From: Verrucomicrobiota bacterium
GTDB taxonomy: Bacteria > Verrucomicrobiota > Verrucomicrobiia > Opitutales > Opitutaceae
DNA: 63,017 nt
Assembly (NCBI GenBank): GCA_030601755.1
Contig: JAUWBF010000012.1
Location: 1-63,017, forward strand
Reading direction: 5' to 3'
The notes beneath the pieces are model-generated. The model did no database searches. It was not told the origin of the DNA and was given only the letters and a program-made list of their open reading frames with translations. Below, piece after piece: positions 33,819-43,132 of this stretch (the stretch's first letter is position 1; each line of letters opens with the position of its first letter). The position numbers were made by a program, and so were the translations under genes.

Positions 33819-34823
33819 TCAGTGCGGCGAACCGGTCAGGCGGGCGAAGACGATCTTGCCGCCGGCCGAGGGCAGCACGCTGATGATCTCGGCGGTCACG
33901 CGCGACCCCTGATGGGCGCCTCCGCCGTTGACCACCACCATCGAGCCCTCGGGCAGGTAACCGACGCCTTGGGACGGCTCCTTGCCCGGCTTGATGATCT
34001 CGACCTCGATCGTCTCGCCCAGCACGAGCGACGGCTCGAGCGCCTTGGCCAGCACGTTGGGGTTCAGCCACGGGACGCCGTGAAACTCGGCCATCTTGGC
34101 CAGGTTGTAGTCGGTGGTGAGCAGCTTGGCGCGCATGGACTGCGCGATGAACACGAGCTTGGCCTCGATCTCGCCTGACTTGGCCTCGCTCTCGTGGATG
34201 CGCAGTTCGAGGCCGGGAATTTTGCGGAGCTCGCCCAGCATCTCGAGACCGCGTCGACCGCGAGCCTGCTTTTGCGGATCGTCCGAATCGGCGACCGCCT
34301 GCAATTCACGCAGGATGAAGCGCGGGATCACCAGCGCTCCGGGCAGGAACCCCGACGAGCAGATGCGGGCGATGCGACCGTCGATCAGTCCGCTGGTGTC
34401 GACCACCACGAGGGGCACGTCCACCTCGTGCGGCACAAAGCGCACGTAGGGGATCACCAGGTTGAACTCGTCCTTGCCGCGCAGCGCGATCACGGTGCAC
34501 AGGTAGGTCAAAACCAAGAACAATCCCAGCCGCACCAGAAAGATGATCTGAGGGTCGCCCTGCTCCAGCAGCGGCGACACGCCCACGAGGTAGGCGATCA
34601 AGGTGCCGACCATCAGGCCGAAGGTGATCGCGGACAGCCCGCGCAGCGAAAAGCCCTTCAGCATGATGTCCACCAGCACCATGAGCATGCCCAGGCTGAG
34701 GCCGATGAAGACGGCCAGCGCCCGGTAGTCGTCCCACTCTTTGACAGAGTAGCAGACCAGCCACCCGCCTGCCGCGCACAGCAGCGTGAAGACGACACGG
34801 ATGGGCCAGAGGGTGGAGTTCAT
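33819..34823 (-). CDS. Membrane-anchored PIN-TRAM domain protein
   Basis: A 334-residue YacL-like protein. The first 110 residues have four predicted membrane helices (for example VVFTLLCAAGGWLVCY and LGLFLVLTYLCTVIAL). A PIN nuclease domain (about 135-255) starts VVVDTSGLIDGRIARI and ends KLLTTDYNLAKMAEFHGV, with the acidic residues present. A C-terminal TRAM domain (about 265-330, GETIEVEIIKPGKEPSQGVG) would bind RNA. Family members are proposed membrane RNases of unknown target. It is divergent from the EVE gene. Confidence 0.92.
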   Translation of the reverse strand: MNSTLWPIRVVFTLLCAAGGWLVCYSVKEWDDYRALAVFIGLSLGMLMVLVDIMLKGFSLRGLSAITFGLMVGTLIAYLVGVSPLLEQGDPQIIFLVRLGLFLVLTYLCTVIALRGKDEFNLVIPYVRFVPHEVDVPLVVVDTSGLIDGRIARICSSGFLPGALVIPRFILRELQAVADSDDPQKQARGRRGLEMLGELRKIPGLELRIHESEAKSGEIEAKLVFIAQSMRAKLLTTDYNLAKMAEFHGVPWLNPNVLAKALEPSLVLGETIEVEIIKPGKEPSQGVGYLPEGSMVVVNGGGAHQGSRVTAEIISVLPSAGGKIVFARLTGSPH

Positions 34824-34921
34824 TTTGGGAGTGAGAAAGTAAGGCTAACCGACCATCGAAAGGCGCGGACCATCAACGGTGTTGGCTTTTGCCCGCGCAC
34901 AGTTCATTGAGCCCCATAATC

Positions 34922-35335
34922 ATGACAACTCAATACTGGCTCGTGAAAACCGAACCCGAGGCCTACGCGTGGGAGACCTTCGTGCGCGACGGCGAGACCA
35001 CCTGGGACGGGGTTCGCAATTTTCAGGCGCGCAACCACCTCAAGGCGATGCGCCCCGGTGACGCGGTGCTGTTCTACGCCAGCGTCACCACCAAGGCCGT
35101 GCTCGGCACCGCCCGGGTCGCTCGCACCGCCTTTCCCGACCCCACCGCCAAGGAGGGCGACTGGGTCGCGGTGCGGCTCAGCGTCGGCGAGACGTTTTCC
35201 ACGCCGGTCACCCTGGCGCGCATCAAAGCCGAACCGGCGCTGGCCGAGATCGCCCTGCTTCGTCAGAGTCGTCTTTCGGTCATGCCGCTGAGCAAGGCGG
35301 AGTTTGCCCGCATCGTGCAGCTCGGCCGCGAATGA
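34922..35335 (+). CDS. EVE-domain (PUA-like) protein
   Basis: A 137-residue single EVE domain. The hallmarks are YWLVKTEPEAYAWETF at the N-terminus, WDGVRNFQARNHLKAM, and GDAVLFYASVTTKAVLGTAR. EVE proteins bind modified bases in RNA or DNA, and some act in defence when fused to nucleases; this one is stand-alone and no defence genes are nearby. It ends about 30 bases before the convergent FGE-like gene. Confidence 0.93.
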   Translation: MTTQYWLVKTEPEAYAWETFVRDGETTWDGVRNFQARNHLKAMRPGDAVLFYASVTTKAVLGTARVARTAFPDPTAKEGDWVAVRLSVGETFSTPVTLARIKAEPALAEIALLRQSRLSVMPLSKAEFARIVQLGRE

Positions 35336-35365
35336 CGCGGGGCCGGCCGGACCGCGATCGGCGCG

Positions 35366-37096
35366 TCACTCGGCCTCGGGCTTGAGCACCACGAAACGGA
35401 AGCCGATGTGACGGGCCCGGTCGATGCGCGGACGATTCTCGATCGGCAGCGACTGCAGGCTGATCTCGCGGTCCAGGTAACTGCCCCCACCGACCGGCGC
35501 GGTGGTGCCGCCGAGCACGTAGAGCCACTCGGCCGCGTTGCCCAGCAGGTCGCTGAAACCGTAGGCGTTGGGCTCGCCCTCCGTGACCGGCTGGGTGCGC
35601 CCGCCACCCGTATCCGCGGTGACGACCCGGCCGCCGCCCTCCCCGACCGCCACCCGAAACTCGTCCGGCGTGGGCAGGCGGGTTTCCGAGCCAAGAATCC
35701 AGCTCATGCGCGTGCAAAACTCGGCGGCGTCGGGCCAGTTGACCGAATCGACCGGCAGCGTCCGTCCGGGATTGCGGCTGGGATTGGTGTTCATGACCTC
35801 CGCGTAGATGCGCTGGGGCAGCTCGGTCTTGAAAAGCAGCACGCCCTGCGCGCCGGGCAACGGCAACAGGCTCTCGTAAACTTCGTCCTGCAACCGGCGG
35901 AGCACGTCGCGCTTGAGAGACAGGTAGGCGAGTTTGATTTTCAAGGCACCCAGTTGGAAATCGTTTTTTGGATACTCCGTGGTGATGCGCTCAAGCAGCG
36001 CCGCGGCCTCGGGGATGTGCTGCTCGGCCCCGATCACGCGGCGCGCGGCCAGATCGGAGACGATGCGCCGGTCCAGCTCCAGCAGCAGCTCGTAGTGCGG
36101 GCGGGCGCGGGATGTCTGCTGCTTGGTCTCCAGGCGATCAAGGCGGGCCGACGACACGAAGCGGCTGCGCACGTAGTTGAGGTTGATCTCCTGCTGCAAT
36201 GTGTAGGCCTCGCCGTAGAGGCGGGCCGCGGTTTCATAGTCGCCGGTCTTCGCCGCGGAGTCCGCGGCCTTTTCCTTGGCGTCGATCTCGGCGGCGACAC
36301 CGGCGGAGTTGAGCGAGGCGATCTCGGACTCCAGTCGGTCATAACCGGACAAGTCGGCGTAACGGGTGCGCGAATACTCGCGGTTCAGGCGTCCCTGCAG
36401 GTCGCGGGCCAGCACATAGGCGGCGAGCGCGTCGCCCCAACGCTCCTCCGAGACGGCGAGCTGCGCGGACTTGAGGGCCGCCTCCTTTTCCTTGAACAGC
36501 GGGGTAGCCTCGATCGAGGAGATCGACTGCAGGAGCGCGGTCTCGCGAACGTAGTTCTTGTAGCGCGGGCTGGCGCTGCTGGCGTTGACGGAACGCTGCA
36601 GTTCCAGCGCCTCGCCGAGCAGGCGGGCCGCCTCCTCGTAGCGCCCGTCCTGAAGGGCGGCCTCGCCGTCCTTTTGCAACTGGGTGATCCGCACGGCCGA
36701 GCCCGCCGCGCGCGCCGATCCGAGCAACGTCTCGAGCTCCGACAGCCGGGTGCCCTGGACGTAGTCGCCAGCCGGATACGCAAGCAGGAGCTGGCGTTGT
36801 TTCTCCACGGCCTGCTCGAGGGCCTGTATGGCCTCCTCGGTCATCAGTTCGGCGACGGCGGCCTGGCGGTAGACCCGCTCGAGGCGCGCGATCTCGTCGA
36901 CAAGGGCCTGCTTGGCGGCGTCATTCACCTGCACCGTGTCGGTCGACGGATAGTCCGACTTGATCGCGCGGGGCCCGATGTTGGCCAAAAAGTAATAAAG
37001 GAAACCCAAGGCGCAGACACCGATGATGGAGAAAAACACGACGCGGTAGGATTCCCAAAACTGGGCGCAACCACGCTTGAAACGGCGGAATGACAT
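35366..37096 (-). CDS. Membrane-anchored FGE-like protein with helical repeats
   Basis: A 576-residue protein with three parts. One membrane helix (about 18-38, VVFFSIIGVCALGFLYYFLA) follows a short basic cytosolic start. A long helical region (about 55-400) contains at least three related units of the form GxYEEAARLLGEALELQ, GDALAAYVLARDLQ and GDYETAARLYGEAYTLQ, each followed by a Tyr/Arg-rich RSRF- or SPRY-like turn. A C-terminal sulfatase-modifying-factor (FGE) fold (about 420-576) has PVDSVNWPDAAEFC, TRLPTPDEFRVAV, LLGNAAEWLYVLGG and HIGFRFVV. The paired active-site cysteines of true FGE are not seen, so it probably binds rather than catalyses. Function unknown. Confidence 0.82.
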   Translation of the reverse strand: MSFRRFKRGCAQFWESYRVVFFSIIGVCALGFLYYFLANIGPRAIKSDYPSTDTVQVNDAAKQALVDEIARLERVYRQAAVAELMTEEAIQALEQAVEKQRQLLLAYPAGDYVQGTRLSELETLLGSARAAGSAVRITQLQKDGEAALQDGRYEEAARLLGEALELQRSVNASSASPRYKNYVRETALLQSISSIEATPLFKEKEAALKSAQLAVSEERWGDALAAYVLARDLQGRLNREYSRTRYADLSGYDRLESEIASLNSAGVAAEIDAKEKAADSAAKTGDYETAARLYGEAYTLQQEINLNYVRSRFVSSARLDRLETKQQTSRARPHYELLLELDRRIVSDLAARRVIGAEQHIPEAAALLERITTEYPKNDFQLGALKIKLAYLSLKRDVLRRLQDEVYESLLPLPGAQGVLLFKTELPQRIYAEVMNTNPSRNPGRTLPVDSVNWPDAAEFCTRMSWILGSETRLPTPDEFRVAVGEGGGRVVTADTGGGRTQPVTEGEPNAYGFSDLLGNAAEWLYVLGGTTAPVGGGSYLDREISLQSLPIENRPRIDRARHIGFRFVVLKPEAE

Positions 37097-37201
37097 GAGG
37101 GAGAGACTGGATTCGGGGGGGGACGAATAACGGGAAAGCGACCGACTCAACGGTTTTGCGATGAACTCGACAATCCCGAAGGCATTTTGTTTCTGGGTCC
37201 C

Positions 37202-38053
37202 GTGATCGTCGACCACCTTGTTGTTCTAGCCCCCGGTCTGCTCGGGGCCTCCGTCGCCCGCGCGGCCCGCGCCCGCGGTCTCGCCCGGCGCATCACCCTC
37301 TGGGCCCGCCGCCCCGAGGTGCGCGCCGCCCTGCGGGAACAACCGTGGTGCGACGCCGTCGCCGAGACGCCCGAACTGGCCGTGCACGGGGCCGACCTCG
37401 TCGTGCTGGCCGCGCCAGTCGAGCGCATCATCGAACTCGCCGCGCTGGTCGGGCCACATCTGGCCGCAGGCGCGGTTTTGACCGATGTCGGCAGCGTCAA
37501 GGGCGAGCTTTGCCGGCAGGTCGCAGCCGCCCTGCCGCCGGGCCCGGTCTTCATCGGCGCCCACCCCATGGCCGGCGGCGCCCACACCGGCTGGGAGCAC
37601 GGCACGACGAATCTTTTCGAAAAACGCGTCTGCTTCGTCACGCCTCCCGAAGGCGCACCGACCCCAGCCGTCGACAAGGTCGCCGCTTTTTGGCGCGGGA
37701 CCGGCGCCGAGGTCGTGCCGGTCTCCCCCGCCGAACACGACCGCATCGTCGCCCATATCAGCCATTTGCCGCAAGCCCTGGCCACGGCGCTGGCCGGTTT
37801 TCTCGCGCAACATCCCGGTGACTGGCGCCACCTCGCCGGCAACGGCCTGCGTGACACCACCCGCATCGCCGCGAGCGACGCGACCATGTGGATCGAGATT
37901 TTCCAGCAAAACCGCACCGAGGTCGTGCGCGCCCTCGACGGCTGCCTCGCAGAGATTCAAGCGCTGCGCGACAACATCGCCGCCAAGGACTGGGAGGACG
38001 TGCGCGCCCGCCTCGTTGCCGGCAAAGTCTGGCGCGACGGTTTTCGCCCCTGA
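37202..38053 (+). CDS. tyrA: Prephenate dehydrogenase
   Basis: A 283-residue TyrA converting prephenate to hydroxyphenylpyruvate with NAD(P). Its coenzyme loop APGLLGASVARA is near residue 9. DLVVLAAPVERI and TDVGSVKGELCR follow, with GAHPMAGGAHTGWEHG holding the substrate histidine and HISHLPQALATAL. Chorismate mutase and ACT parts are absent. Start: GTG 37202 is chosen because the Rossmann strand begins immediately; TTG 37187 would add five residues. It leads a tyrA-aroA-cmk-plsC operon, 53 bases before aroA. Confidence 0.9.
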   Translation: MIVDHLVVLAPGLLGASVARAARARGLARRITLWARRPEVRAALREQPWCDAVAETPELAVHGADLVVLAAPVERIIELAALVGPHLAAGAVLTDVGSVKGELCRQVAAALPPGPVFIGAHPMAGGAHTGWEHGTTNLFEKRVCFVTPPEGAPTPAVDKVAAFWRGTGAEVVPVSPAEHDRIVAHISHLPQALATALAGFLAQHPGDWRHLAGNGLRDTTRIAASDATMWIEIFQQNRTEVVRALDGCLAEIQALRDNIAAKDWEDVRARLVAGKVWRDGFRP

Positions 38054-38106
38054 CGAATTGCGGGCTGGAAACCGGCCCGCGTTTGTCCGCATGCTCGCCC
38101 TTTTCC

Positions 38107-39444
38107 ATGCCGCTGCCCGCCCAGCTTCCGATCATCCCCTTTGTCCAACCGGTCCGCGGTGAGGTCACCCTGCCCGGCTCGAAGAGCCTGACCAATCGTG
38201 CCCTGCTGCTCGCCGCGCTGTGCGACGCCCCCGTCACGTTGACCGGCGCGCTCTTCAGCGAGGACACCGAGCTGATGATGTCCGCGCTCACCGCGCTGGG
38301 CTTCGATGTCAAGTCCGAGGCCGGCGCCCGCACCATCGCCGTCTCGGGACAGGACAACGGCTTCAAGTCCGACTCGCCCGTGGATCTTTTCGTCGGGCTC
38401 GCCGGCACCGCCGCCCGTTTCCTGACCGCGCTCTGCGCCGCCGCCCCGCGCGGCGTCTACCGCATCGACGGCGTGCCCCAGATGCGCAAACGCCCGATGA
38501 AGGGCCTGATCGACGCCCTACGCGCGCTCGGCGCCGACATCCGCTGCACCGGCGCGGAAGGCTTTTTTCCGCTCGAAATCCACGCCCGCGGTCTGCGCGG
38601 CGGCGCCGTCTCCATCGACGCCAGCGAGAGCAGCCAGATGTTGTCCGCACTGCTGATGGTCGCGCCGCTGGCCGCCGGCGACATCGCCATCACCTTGGCG
38701 ACCAAGGTGCGCGCGCCCTTCGTCGTGATGACGATGAAGCAGATGGCCCAGTTTGGCCAACCCGCGCCCGCCGCCGAGGGTTCGCTCATCGAGGTGCGCG
38801 CCGGCGTGCCCTACCGTTTGGCCGGCGGCACCTATCCCGTGGAGGCCGACGCCAGCGCCGCCAGCTACTACCTCGCCCTGCCCTTCGTCACCGGCGGCGG
38901 CCTCACCATCCCGGGCTACCCGCTCAACGGCCTGCAGGGCGACGTGCGCTTCGGACGCCTGTTCGCCGAGCACGGCCTCATCGCGCCGCTCGACGAAACC
39001 GGCTCCGTTCAACACATCGCCAAGGGACCGCACCGCGCCGGCATCACCGCCAACTTCCGCGAGTTCTCGGACACGTTTCTCACGCTCGCGGCCATCGCGC
39101 CGCTGCTCGACGGGCCGACCAAAATCACCGGCATCGCCCACACCCGCAAACAGGAGACCGACCGCGTGGCCGGCATGGCGCGCGAACTCATCAAGCTCGG
39201 CCAGCACGTGATCGAGACCGAGGACTCGCTCGAAATCCACCCGCGCCCGCTCAAGTCCGGCGTCGTCATCGAGACCTACCACGACCACCGCTTCGCCATG
39301 AGCTTCGGCATCCTCGGCTGCCACGACCTGCACGGCGACGGCACCCCTTGGCTCACCATCGACAACCCCGCCTGCTGCGCGAAGACGTTCCCGAACTTTT
39401 TTGAGTTGCTGGACTCCCTGCGCGGCCAAACCTCCCGCCCCTGA
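38107..39444 (+). CDS. aroA: 3-phosphoshikimate 1-carboxyvinyltransferase (EPSP synthase)
   Basis: A 445-residue EPSP synthase, joining phosphoenolpyruvate to shikimate-3-phosphate. PGSKSLTNRALLLAAL is near residue 22. LFVGLAGTAARFLTAL, QMRKRPMKGLIDALR, IDASESSQMLSAL and the late YHDHRFAMSFGILG are the standard signatures; key Lys, Arg and Asp residues are present. The gene ends by overlapping the cmk start (the stop TGA at 39442 and the ATG at 39444 share one base), so the two are translationally coupled. ATG 38107 is set by the family N-terminus. Confidence 0.97.
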   Translation: MPLPAQLPIIPFVQPVRGEVTLPGSKSLTNRALLLAALCDAPVTLTGALFSEDTELMMSALTALGFDVKSEAGARTIAVSGQDNGFKSDSPVDLFVGLAGTAARFLTALCAAAPRGVYRIDGVPQMRKRPMKGLIDALRALGADIRCTGAEGFFPLEIHARGLRGGAVSIDASESSQMLSALLMVAPLAAGDIAITLATKVRAPFVVMTMKQMAQFGQPAPAAEGSLIEVRAGVPYRLAGGTYPVEADASAASYYLALPFVTGGGLTIPGYPLNGLQGDVRFGRLFAEHGLIAPLDETGSVQHIAKGPHRAGITANFREFSDTFLTLAAIAPLLDGPTKITGIAHTRKQETDRVAGMARELIKLGQHVIETEDSLEIHPRPLKSGVVIETYHDHRFAMSFGILGCHDLHGDGTPWLTIDNPACCAKTFPNFFELLDSLRGQTSRP

Positions 39445-40109
39445 TGTCCACCTTTGTTATCATCGCCATCGACGGCGGCGCCGCCTCCGGCAAGTCCTCG
39501 ACCTCCCGCCTGCTCGCCGAGCGCTTTAATCTGCTCCACGTGGACACCGGCTCGTTCTACCGCGCCGTCACCGCCGAGCTGCTGCGCGCGGGTGTGAAGA
39601 CCGACGATGTCGACGGCGTGCGCGCGGCCGTGGCCGGCCTCAAGTTTGGCACCCGCATCGAGGGCCGCAGCGCGCGCATGGAGATCAACGGCCGCGTGCC
39701 GCCCGAGGCCGAGATCCGCGGCGCCGAGGTCACCGCCGCCGTGTCGCATTTCGCCGCCATCCCCGAGGTGCGCGCCGCCCTGCTCGCCTATCAACGCGGC
39801 CAGGCCGATGTCGGCCGCGAGAAAGGCTTCCGTGGACTCGTCATGGAAGGCCGCGACATCGGCTCGGTGATTTTCCCCGACGCCGACTTCCGTTTCTTCC
39901 TCCACGCCGACCCCGAGGAGCGCGCCAAGCGCCGCGCCCTCGAGGGACGCCAGGACGCCGTCGCCGAGCGTGACCGGCTCGACGCCTCCCGCAAGACCGC
40001 CCCGCTGGCCCGTCCGGAGGGCGCGACCGACATCGACTCCACGCACCTGACGCTGGAGCAGGTAGTCGACCGCCTGTCCGCCGACATCGCCGTGCGACTG
40101 CCGCTTTGA
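39444..40109 (+). CDS. cmk: (d)CMP kinase
   Basis: A 221-residue cytidylate kinase. The P-loop AIDGGAASGKSSTSR lies at residues 8-22. LLHVDTGSFYRAVTAEL, MEGRDIGSVIFPDADF and DRLDASRKTAPL are family signatures. It makes CDP and dCDP for nucleic acids and phospholipids. The overlap with aroA and the plsC gene eight bases later form an operon common in Gram-negative bacteria. Confidence 0.96.
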   Translation: MSTFVIIAIDGGAASGKSSTSRLLAERFNLLHVDTGSFYRAVTAELLRAGVKTDDVDGVRAAVAGLKFGTRIEGRSARMEINGRVPPEAEIRGAEVTAAVSHFAAIPEVRAALLAYQRGQADVGREKGFRGLVMEGRDIGSVIFPDADFRFFLHADPEERAKRRALEGRQDAVAERDRLDASRKTAPLARPEGATDIDSTHLTLEQVVDRLSADIAVRLPL

Positions 40110-40116
40110 TCCCCGC

Positions 40117-40770
40117 ATGAGCCGTTTCGCCCAGGTTGAAATGGAGCCCGTGTATGGGCTTTGCCACTACGTCCTCGCCGGGCTCAACAGCGCGTTTTTC
40201 CGCGGTCCGGTCGCCGGCCTCCACAACATCCCGCGCACCGGTCCGTTTCTGATCGCGGCCAACCACGCCAGCCACCTCGACCCGCCCTTCATCGGCGCGC
40301 AGGTGCCGCGTCAGATCGCGTTCTTCGCCCGAAAGTCCCTGTGGAAACCCGGCATCGGCAGCTGGTGGATGGACCACGTCGGCTGCATTCCGGTCGAGCG
40401 CGAGGGCGGCGACGTGCAGGCCATCAAGCGCGTGTTGCAGACGCTCCAGTCGGGCAAGGCGCTGATCCTCTTCCCCGAGGGCACCCGCTCGGACGACGGC
40501 GAGCTGCAGCCGGCCAAGGCCGGCGTCGGCCTGATCGCCTGCAAGACCCGCGTGCCCGTGTTGCCGGTGCGCATCTTCGGTTCGCACCTAGCCTTCGGCA
40601 AAGGCCGTCCGCTCAAGCCCGGAACGCCTGTCTCGATCGTATTCGGCCCGCTGTTGCAACCCGACGACTACGACCACAAGGACGACGGCAAGGAGCGCTA
40701 CCAGCGCGCTAGCGAGCGCATCATGGCCGCCATCGCCGCGCTCAAGGAACCGCAGGCCGCGGTGGTCTGA
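40117..40770 (+). CDS. plsC: 1-acylglycerol-3-phosphate O-acyltransferase
   Basis: A 217-residue PlsC-type acyltransferase. The catalytic HX4D motif is in AANHASHLDPPFIG (near residue 51), and FPEGTRSDDGELQ binds the phosphate. IPVERE and VPVLPVRIFGSH complete the four acyltransferase blocks. It makes phosphatidic acid at the membrane. Downstream priA is convergent, ten bases away. Lyso-ornithine acyltransferases look similar, so the substrate is probable, not certain. Confidence 0.92.
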   Translation: MSRFAQVEMEPVYGLCHYVLAGLNSAFFRGPVAGLHNIPRTGPFLIAANHASHLDPPFIGAQVPRQIAFFARKSLWKPGIGSWWMDHVGCIPVEREGGDVQAIKRVLQTLQSGKALILFPEGTRSDDGELQPAKAGVGLIACKTRVPVLPVRIFGSHLAFGKGRPLKPGTPVSIVFGPLLQPDDYDHKDDGKERYQRASERIMAAIAALKEPQAAVV

Positions 40771-40780
40771 GAGGCCGCCG

Positions 40781-43021
40781 TCAGCACAGGCTCACCGGAT
40801 CCACGTCGATCACCTGCACGACGTCCTCCGGCCAGGTGAAGCCGGCGCGCAGGCGCGTGAGGTCGGCGACGATGCCCGTGATCGGCGCGTTGGTGAAATA
40901 CCAGAGCTGATACCGATACTGGTCCTTTATCTTCTCGATCGGCGACGGCGACGGGCCGCGCAACTCGACGCGTTCGCCGAGTTCCTTTTCGACGAGGCGC
41001 GCCCACTGCTCGGCGAAGAATTTCAACTTCTCCGGATTCGGTCCGCGGAACAGGTGGTGGATCAGGTGCCGGAACGGCGGGTAGTGAAACGCGCGTCGCA
41101 TGCCCAGTTCGTGCTCGGCGAAACCGTCGAAGTCGGCGTGGCGTGAAAACTGAATCACCTCCGCCTGCGGCGAAAACGTCTGCACGACGACCTCGCCCGC
41201 GCGGTCACCGCGGCCGGCGCGGCCGGCCACCTGCACGAGCAGTTGAAACGTGCGCTCGTTGGCGCGGAAGTCCGGCACGTGCATCGACAGGTCGGCGTCG
41301 ACCAGGCCGACAAGGGTGACGTTGGGAAAGTCGAGCCCCTTGCCGATCATCTGCGTGCCGATGAGCACGTCGATCTTGCCGGCGCGAAACTCGGCGAGCA
41401 CCTGCCGGAAGCGGTTCTTCTGCCCCATCGTGTCGGCATCCATGCGCTCGATGCGGGCGCGCGGCAGCACGCGCATGACGGCCTCCTCGATCCGTTGCGT
41501 GCCGGAGCCCTTCCAGCGGATGTCCGGCGCGGAGCAGGCAGGGCAGCGGTTGGGCGCGGAGCGTTCGTGTCCGCAGAGGTGGCAGCGCAGCGTCTCGTCC
41601 TTGCGATGGTAGGTCATCGTGACGCTGCAATGCGGGCACTCCTCGACGTGGCCGCACTGGCGGCACTGCATCGACGACGAGTAGCCGCGACGGTTGATGA
41701 AGAGGATGCTTTGCTCGCGGCGCTCGAAGCGCGCGTGCATGGCGTCGACCAGCTTGCGCGAAAGCACGGTGAAGCCGCGCTGGCGCATGATTTCGACGCG
41801 CATGTCGACCACGTCGATGTGCGGCAGCTGGCGGTCATCGATGCGCTTCGTCATGCGCAGGATTTCGTATTTGCCCGAGGCGGCGTTGGCGAAGCTCTCC
41901 AGCGAGGGCGTGGCCGAGCCGAGCAGGCAGAGGCCGTCGGCGAGCTTGGCGCGCATGACCGCCACGTCGCGGCCGTGGTAACGCGGCGACTCGTCCTGTT
42001 TGTAGGCGGGCTCGTGTTCCTCATCGACGACGATGAGCCGCAGGTCGTGCACGGGCGCGAAGATCGCCGAGCGCGCGCCGACCACCACGCGGGCCTCGCC
42101 GGTGGCCAGCGCGAGCCAGCCGTCAAAACGTTCACCCTCGCTGAGGTGGCTGTGCCAGACGACGCACTTGTGGCCGGGCGCGATTGCCTCCAGCCGTCCG
42201 CGCAGGCGCGCCACGGTCTGCGGAGTCAGCGCGACCTCGGGCACCAGAAAGATCACCCCGCCGCCGGCTTGGAGCGCTTCGTGAATGGCGTGCAGGTAAA
42301 CCTCGGTCTTGCCCGAACCGGTGACGCCGTGGAGGAGCGTAACGCCGAATTTTTGCGCGGCGAGCGAGGCCGACAACGCGTCGGCCGCGGCGCGTTGTTC
42401 GCCGTTGAGCAGATGCGGCAGGGCCGGCACGACCTCGCCGGTCGCCCAGTCGTCGTGGTAGGCGACGCGCTCGACGCGGTGCAGTTCCTCGCGGACGACG
42501 CCGCGCTTGACCAGGCCCGCGACCACGCCCGCGGTGATCTTGAGGCGCGAGAGCACGAGGGACTTTTTCTGGGGCTTGAACTGCTGGGCGAGAAAGCGGT
42601 GCAGGCGAGCCTGGGCCGGGGCGCGTTTTTCGAGCCTGGCCAACTCGTCCTCGGGCAGCGGTTGGGCGAGGACCAGTTGGCGCTCCTGCTTGATACCGGC
42701 GGCATTGCGCACGGCGGCCGGCAGCATGGTCTCGATGATGGCGTCGAGTCCGCAGGCGTAGTAGGCCGCCATCCACTTGGCCAGCCGCAGCAGGTCGGGC
42801 CGGAGCGCGGGGAACGGGTAGACGACGTCCGTCAGGGGCTTGAGCCGCTCGACCGGGAAGTCCGTCGGCTCGCCGAACTCCGCCACGATGCCGAGCAGGA
42901 TGCGGTTGACCACCGGCACCCGGACCAAGGCCCCGACCTCCACCTGGTCGCGCAGACGCTCCGGCACCTTGTAGTGCAGGAGCTTGTCAAAGCCGGCCAG
43001 GGGATGGACGCCAACGATCAT
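40781..43021 (-). CDS. priA: Primosomal protein N' (replication restart helicase)
   Basis: A 746-residue PriA, which reloads the replisome at stalled forks. The N-terminal DNA-binding domain (PLAGFDKLLHYKVPERL) precedes Walker A LLHGVTGSGKTEVYL. The DEEH box is VVDEEHEPAYKQDESP, and an eight-Cys zinc module (CRQCGHVEECPHC, CHLCG, CPACS) follows. Helicase motifs include LIGTQMIGKGLDFPNV and QVAGRAGRGDRAGEV. ATG 43021 (MIVGVHPLAG) is chosen because the family begins with such a strand; the longer frame overlaps upstream sequence. Divergent from the Fur-family gene. Confidence 0.97.
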   Translation of the reverse strand: MIVGVHPLAGFDKLLHYKVPERLRDQVEVGALVRVPVVNRILLGIVAEFGEPTDFPVERLKPLTDVVYPFPALRPDLLRLAKWMAAYYACGLDAIIETMLPAAVRNAAGIKQERQLVLAQPLPEDELARLEKRAPAQARLHRFLAQQFKPQKKSLVLSRLKITAGVVAGLVKRGVVREELHRVERVAYHDDWATGEVVPALPHLLNGEQRAAADALSASLAAQKFGVTLLHGVTGSGKTEVYLHAIHEALQAGGGVIFLVPEVALTPQTVARLRGRLEAIAPGHKCVVWHSHLSEGERFDGWLALATGEARVVVGARSAIFAPVHDLRLIVVDEEHEPAYKQDESPRYHGRDVAVMRAKLADGLCLLGSATPSLESFANAASGKYEILRMTKRIDDRQLPHIDVVDMRVEIMRQRGFTVLSRKLVDAMHARFERREQSILFINRRGYSSSMQCRQCGHVEECPHCSVTMTYHRKDETLRCHLCGHERSAPNRCPACSAPDIRWKGSGTQRIEEAVMRVLPRARIERMDADTMGQKNRFRQVLAEFRAGKIDVLIGTQMIGKGLDFPNVTLVGLVDADLSMHVPDFRANERTFQLLVQVAGRAGRGDRAGEVVVQTFSPQAEVIQFSRHADFDGFAEHELGMRRAFHYPPFRHLIHHLFRGPNPEKLKFFAEQWARLVEKELGERVELRGPSPSPIEKIKDQYRYQLWYFTNAPITGIVADLTRLRAGFTWPEDVVQVIDVDPVSLC

Positions 43022-43132
43022 CCGGTGTTGATGCCGACCGTGTCCGGCACGTGCAAGCCGTGTCCGCGCCCGCGGCGGGGGTTTTGAGCTACGGGTTGAC
43101 ACCCGGCCTTATTGAGACCGAATGTAACCTTT

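Noticed and set aside
34922-35335. EVE protein as part of a defence island
   Set aside because: It is a stand-alone domain flanked by housekeeping or envelope genes, with no nuclease or methylase partner.
43096-43128. Sigma-70 promoter for the Fur-family gene
   Set aside because: TTGACA is present at 43096 but the nearest -10-like TGTAAC is about 21 bases away, too far for a confident call.
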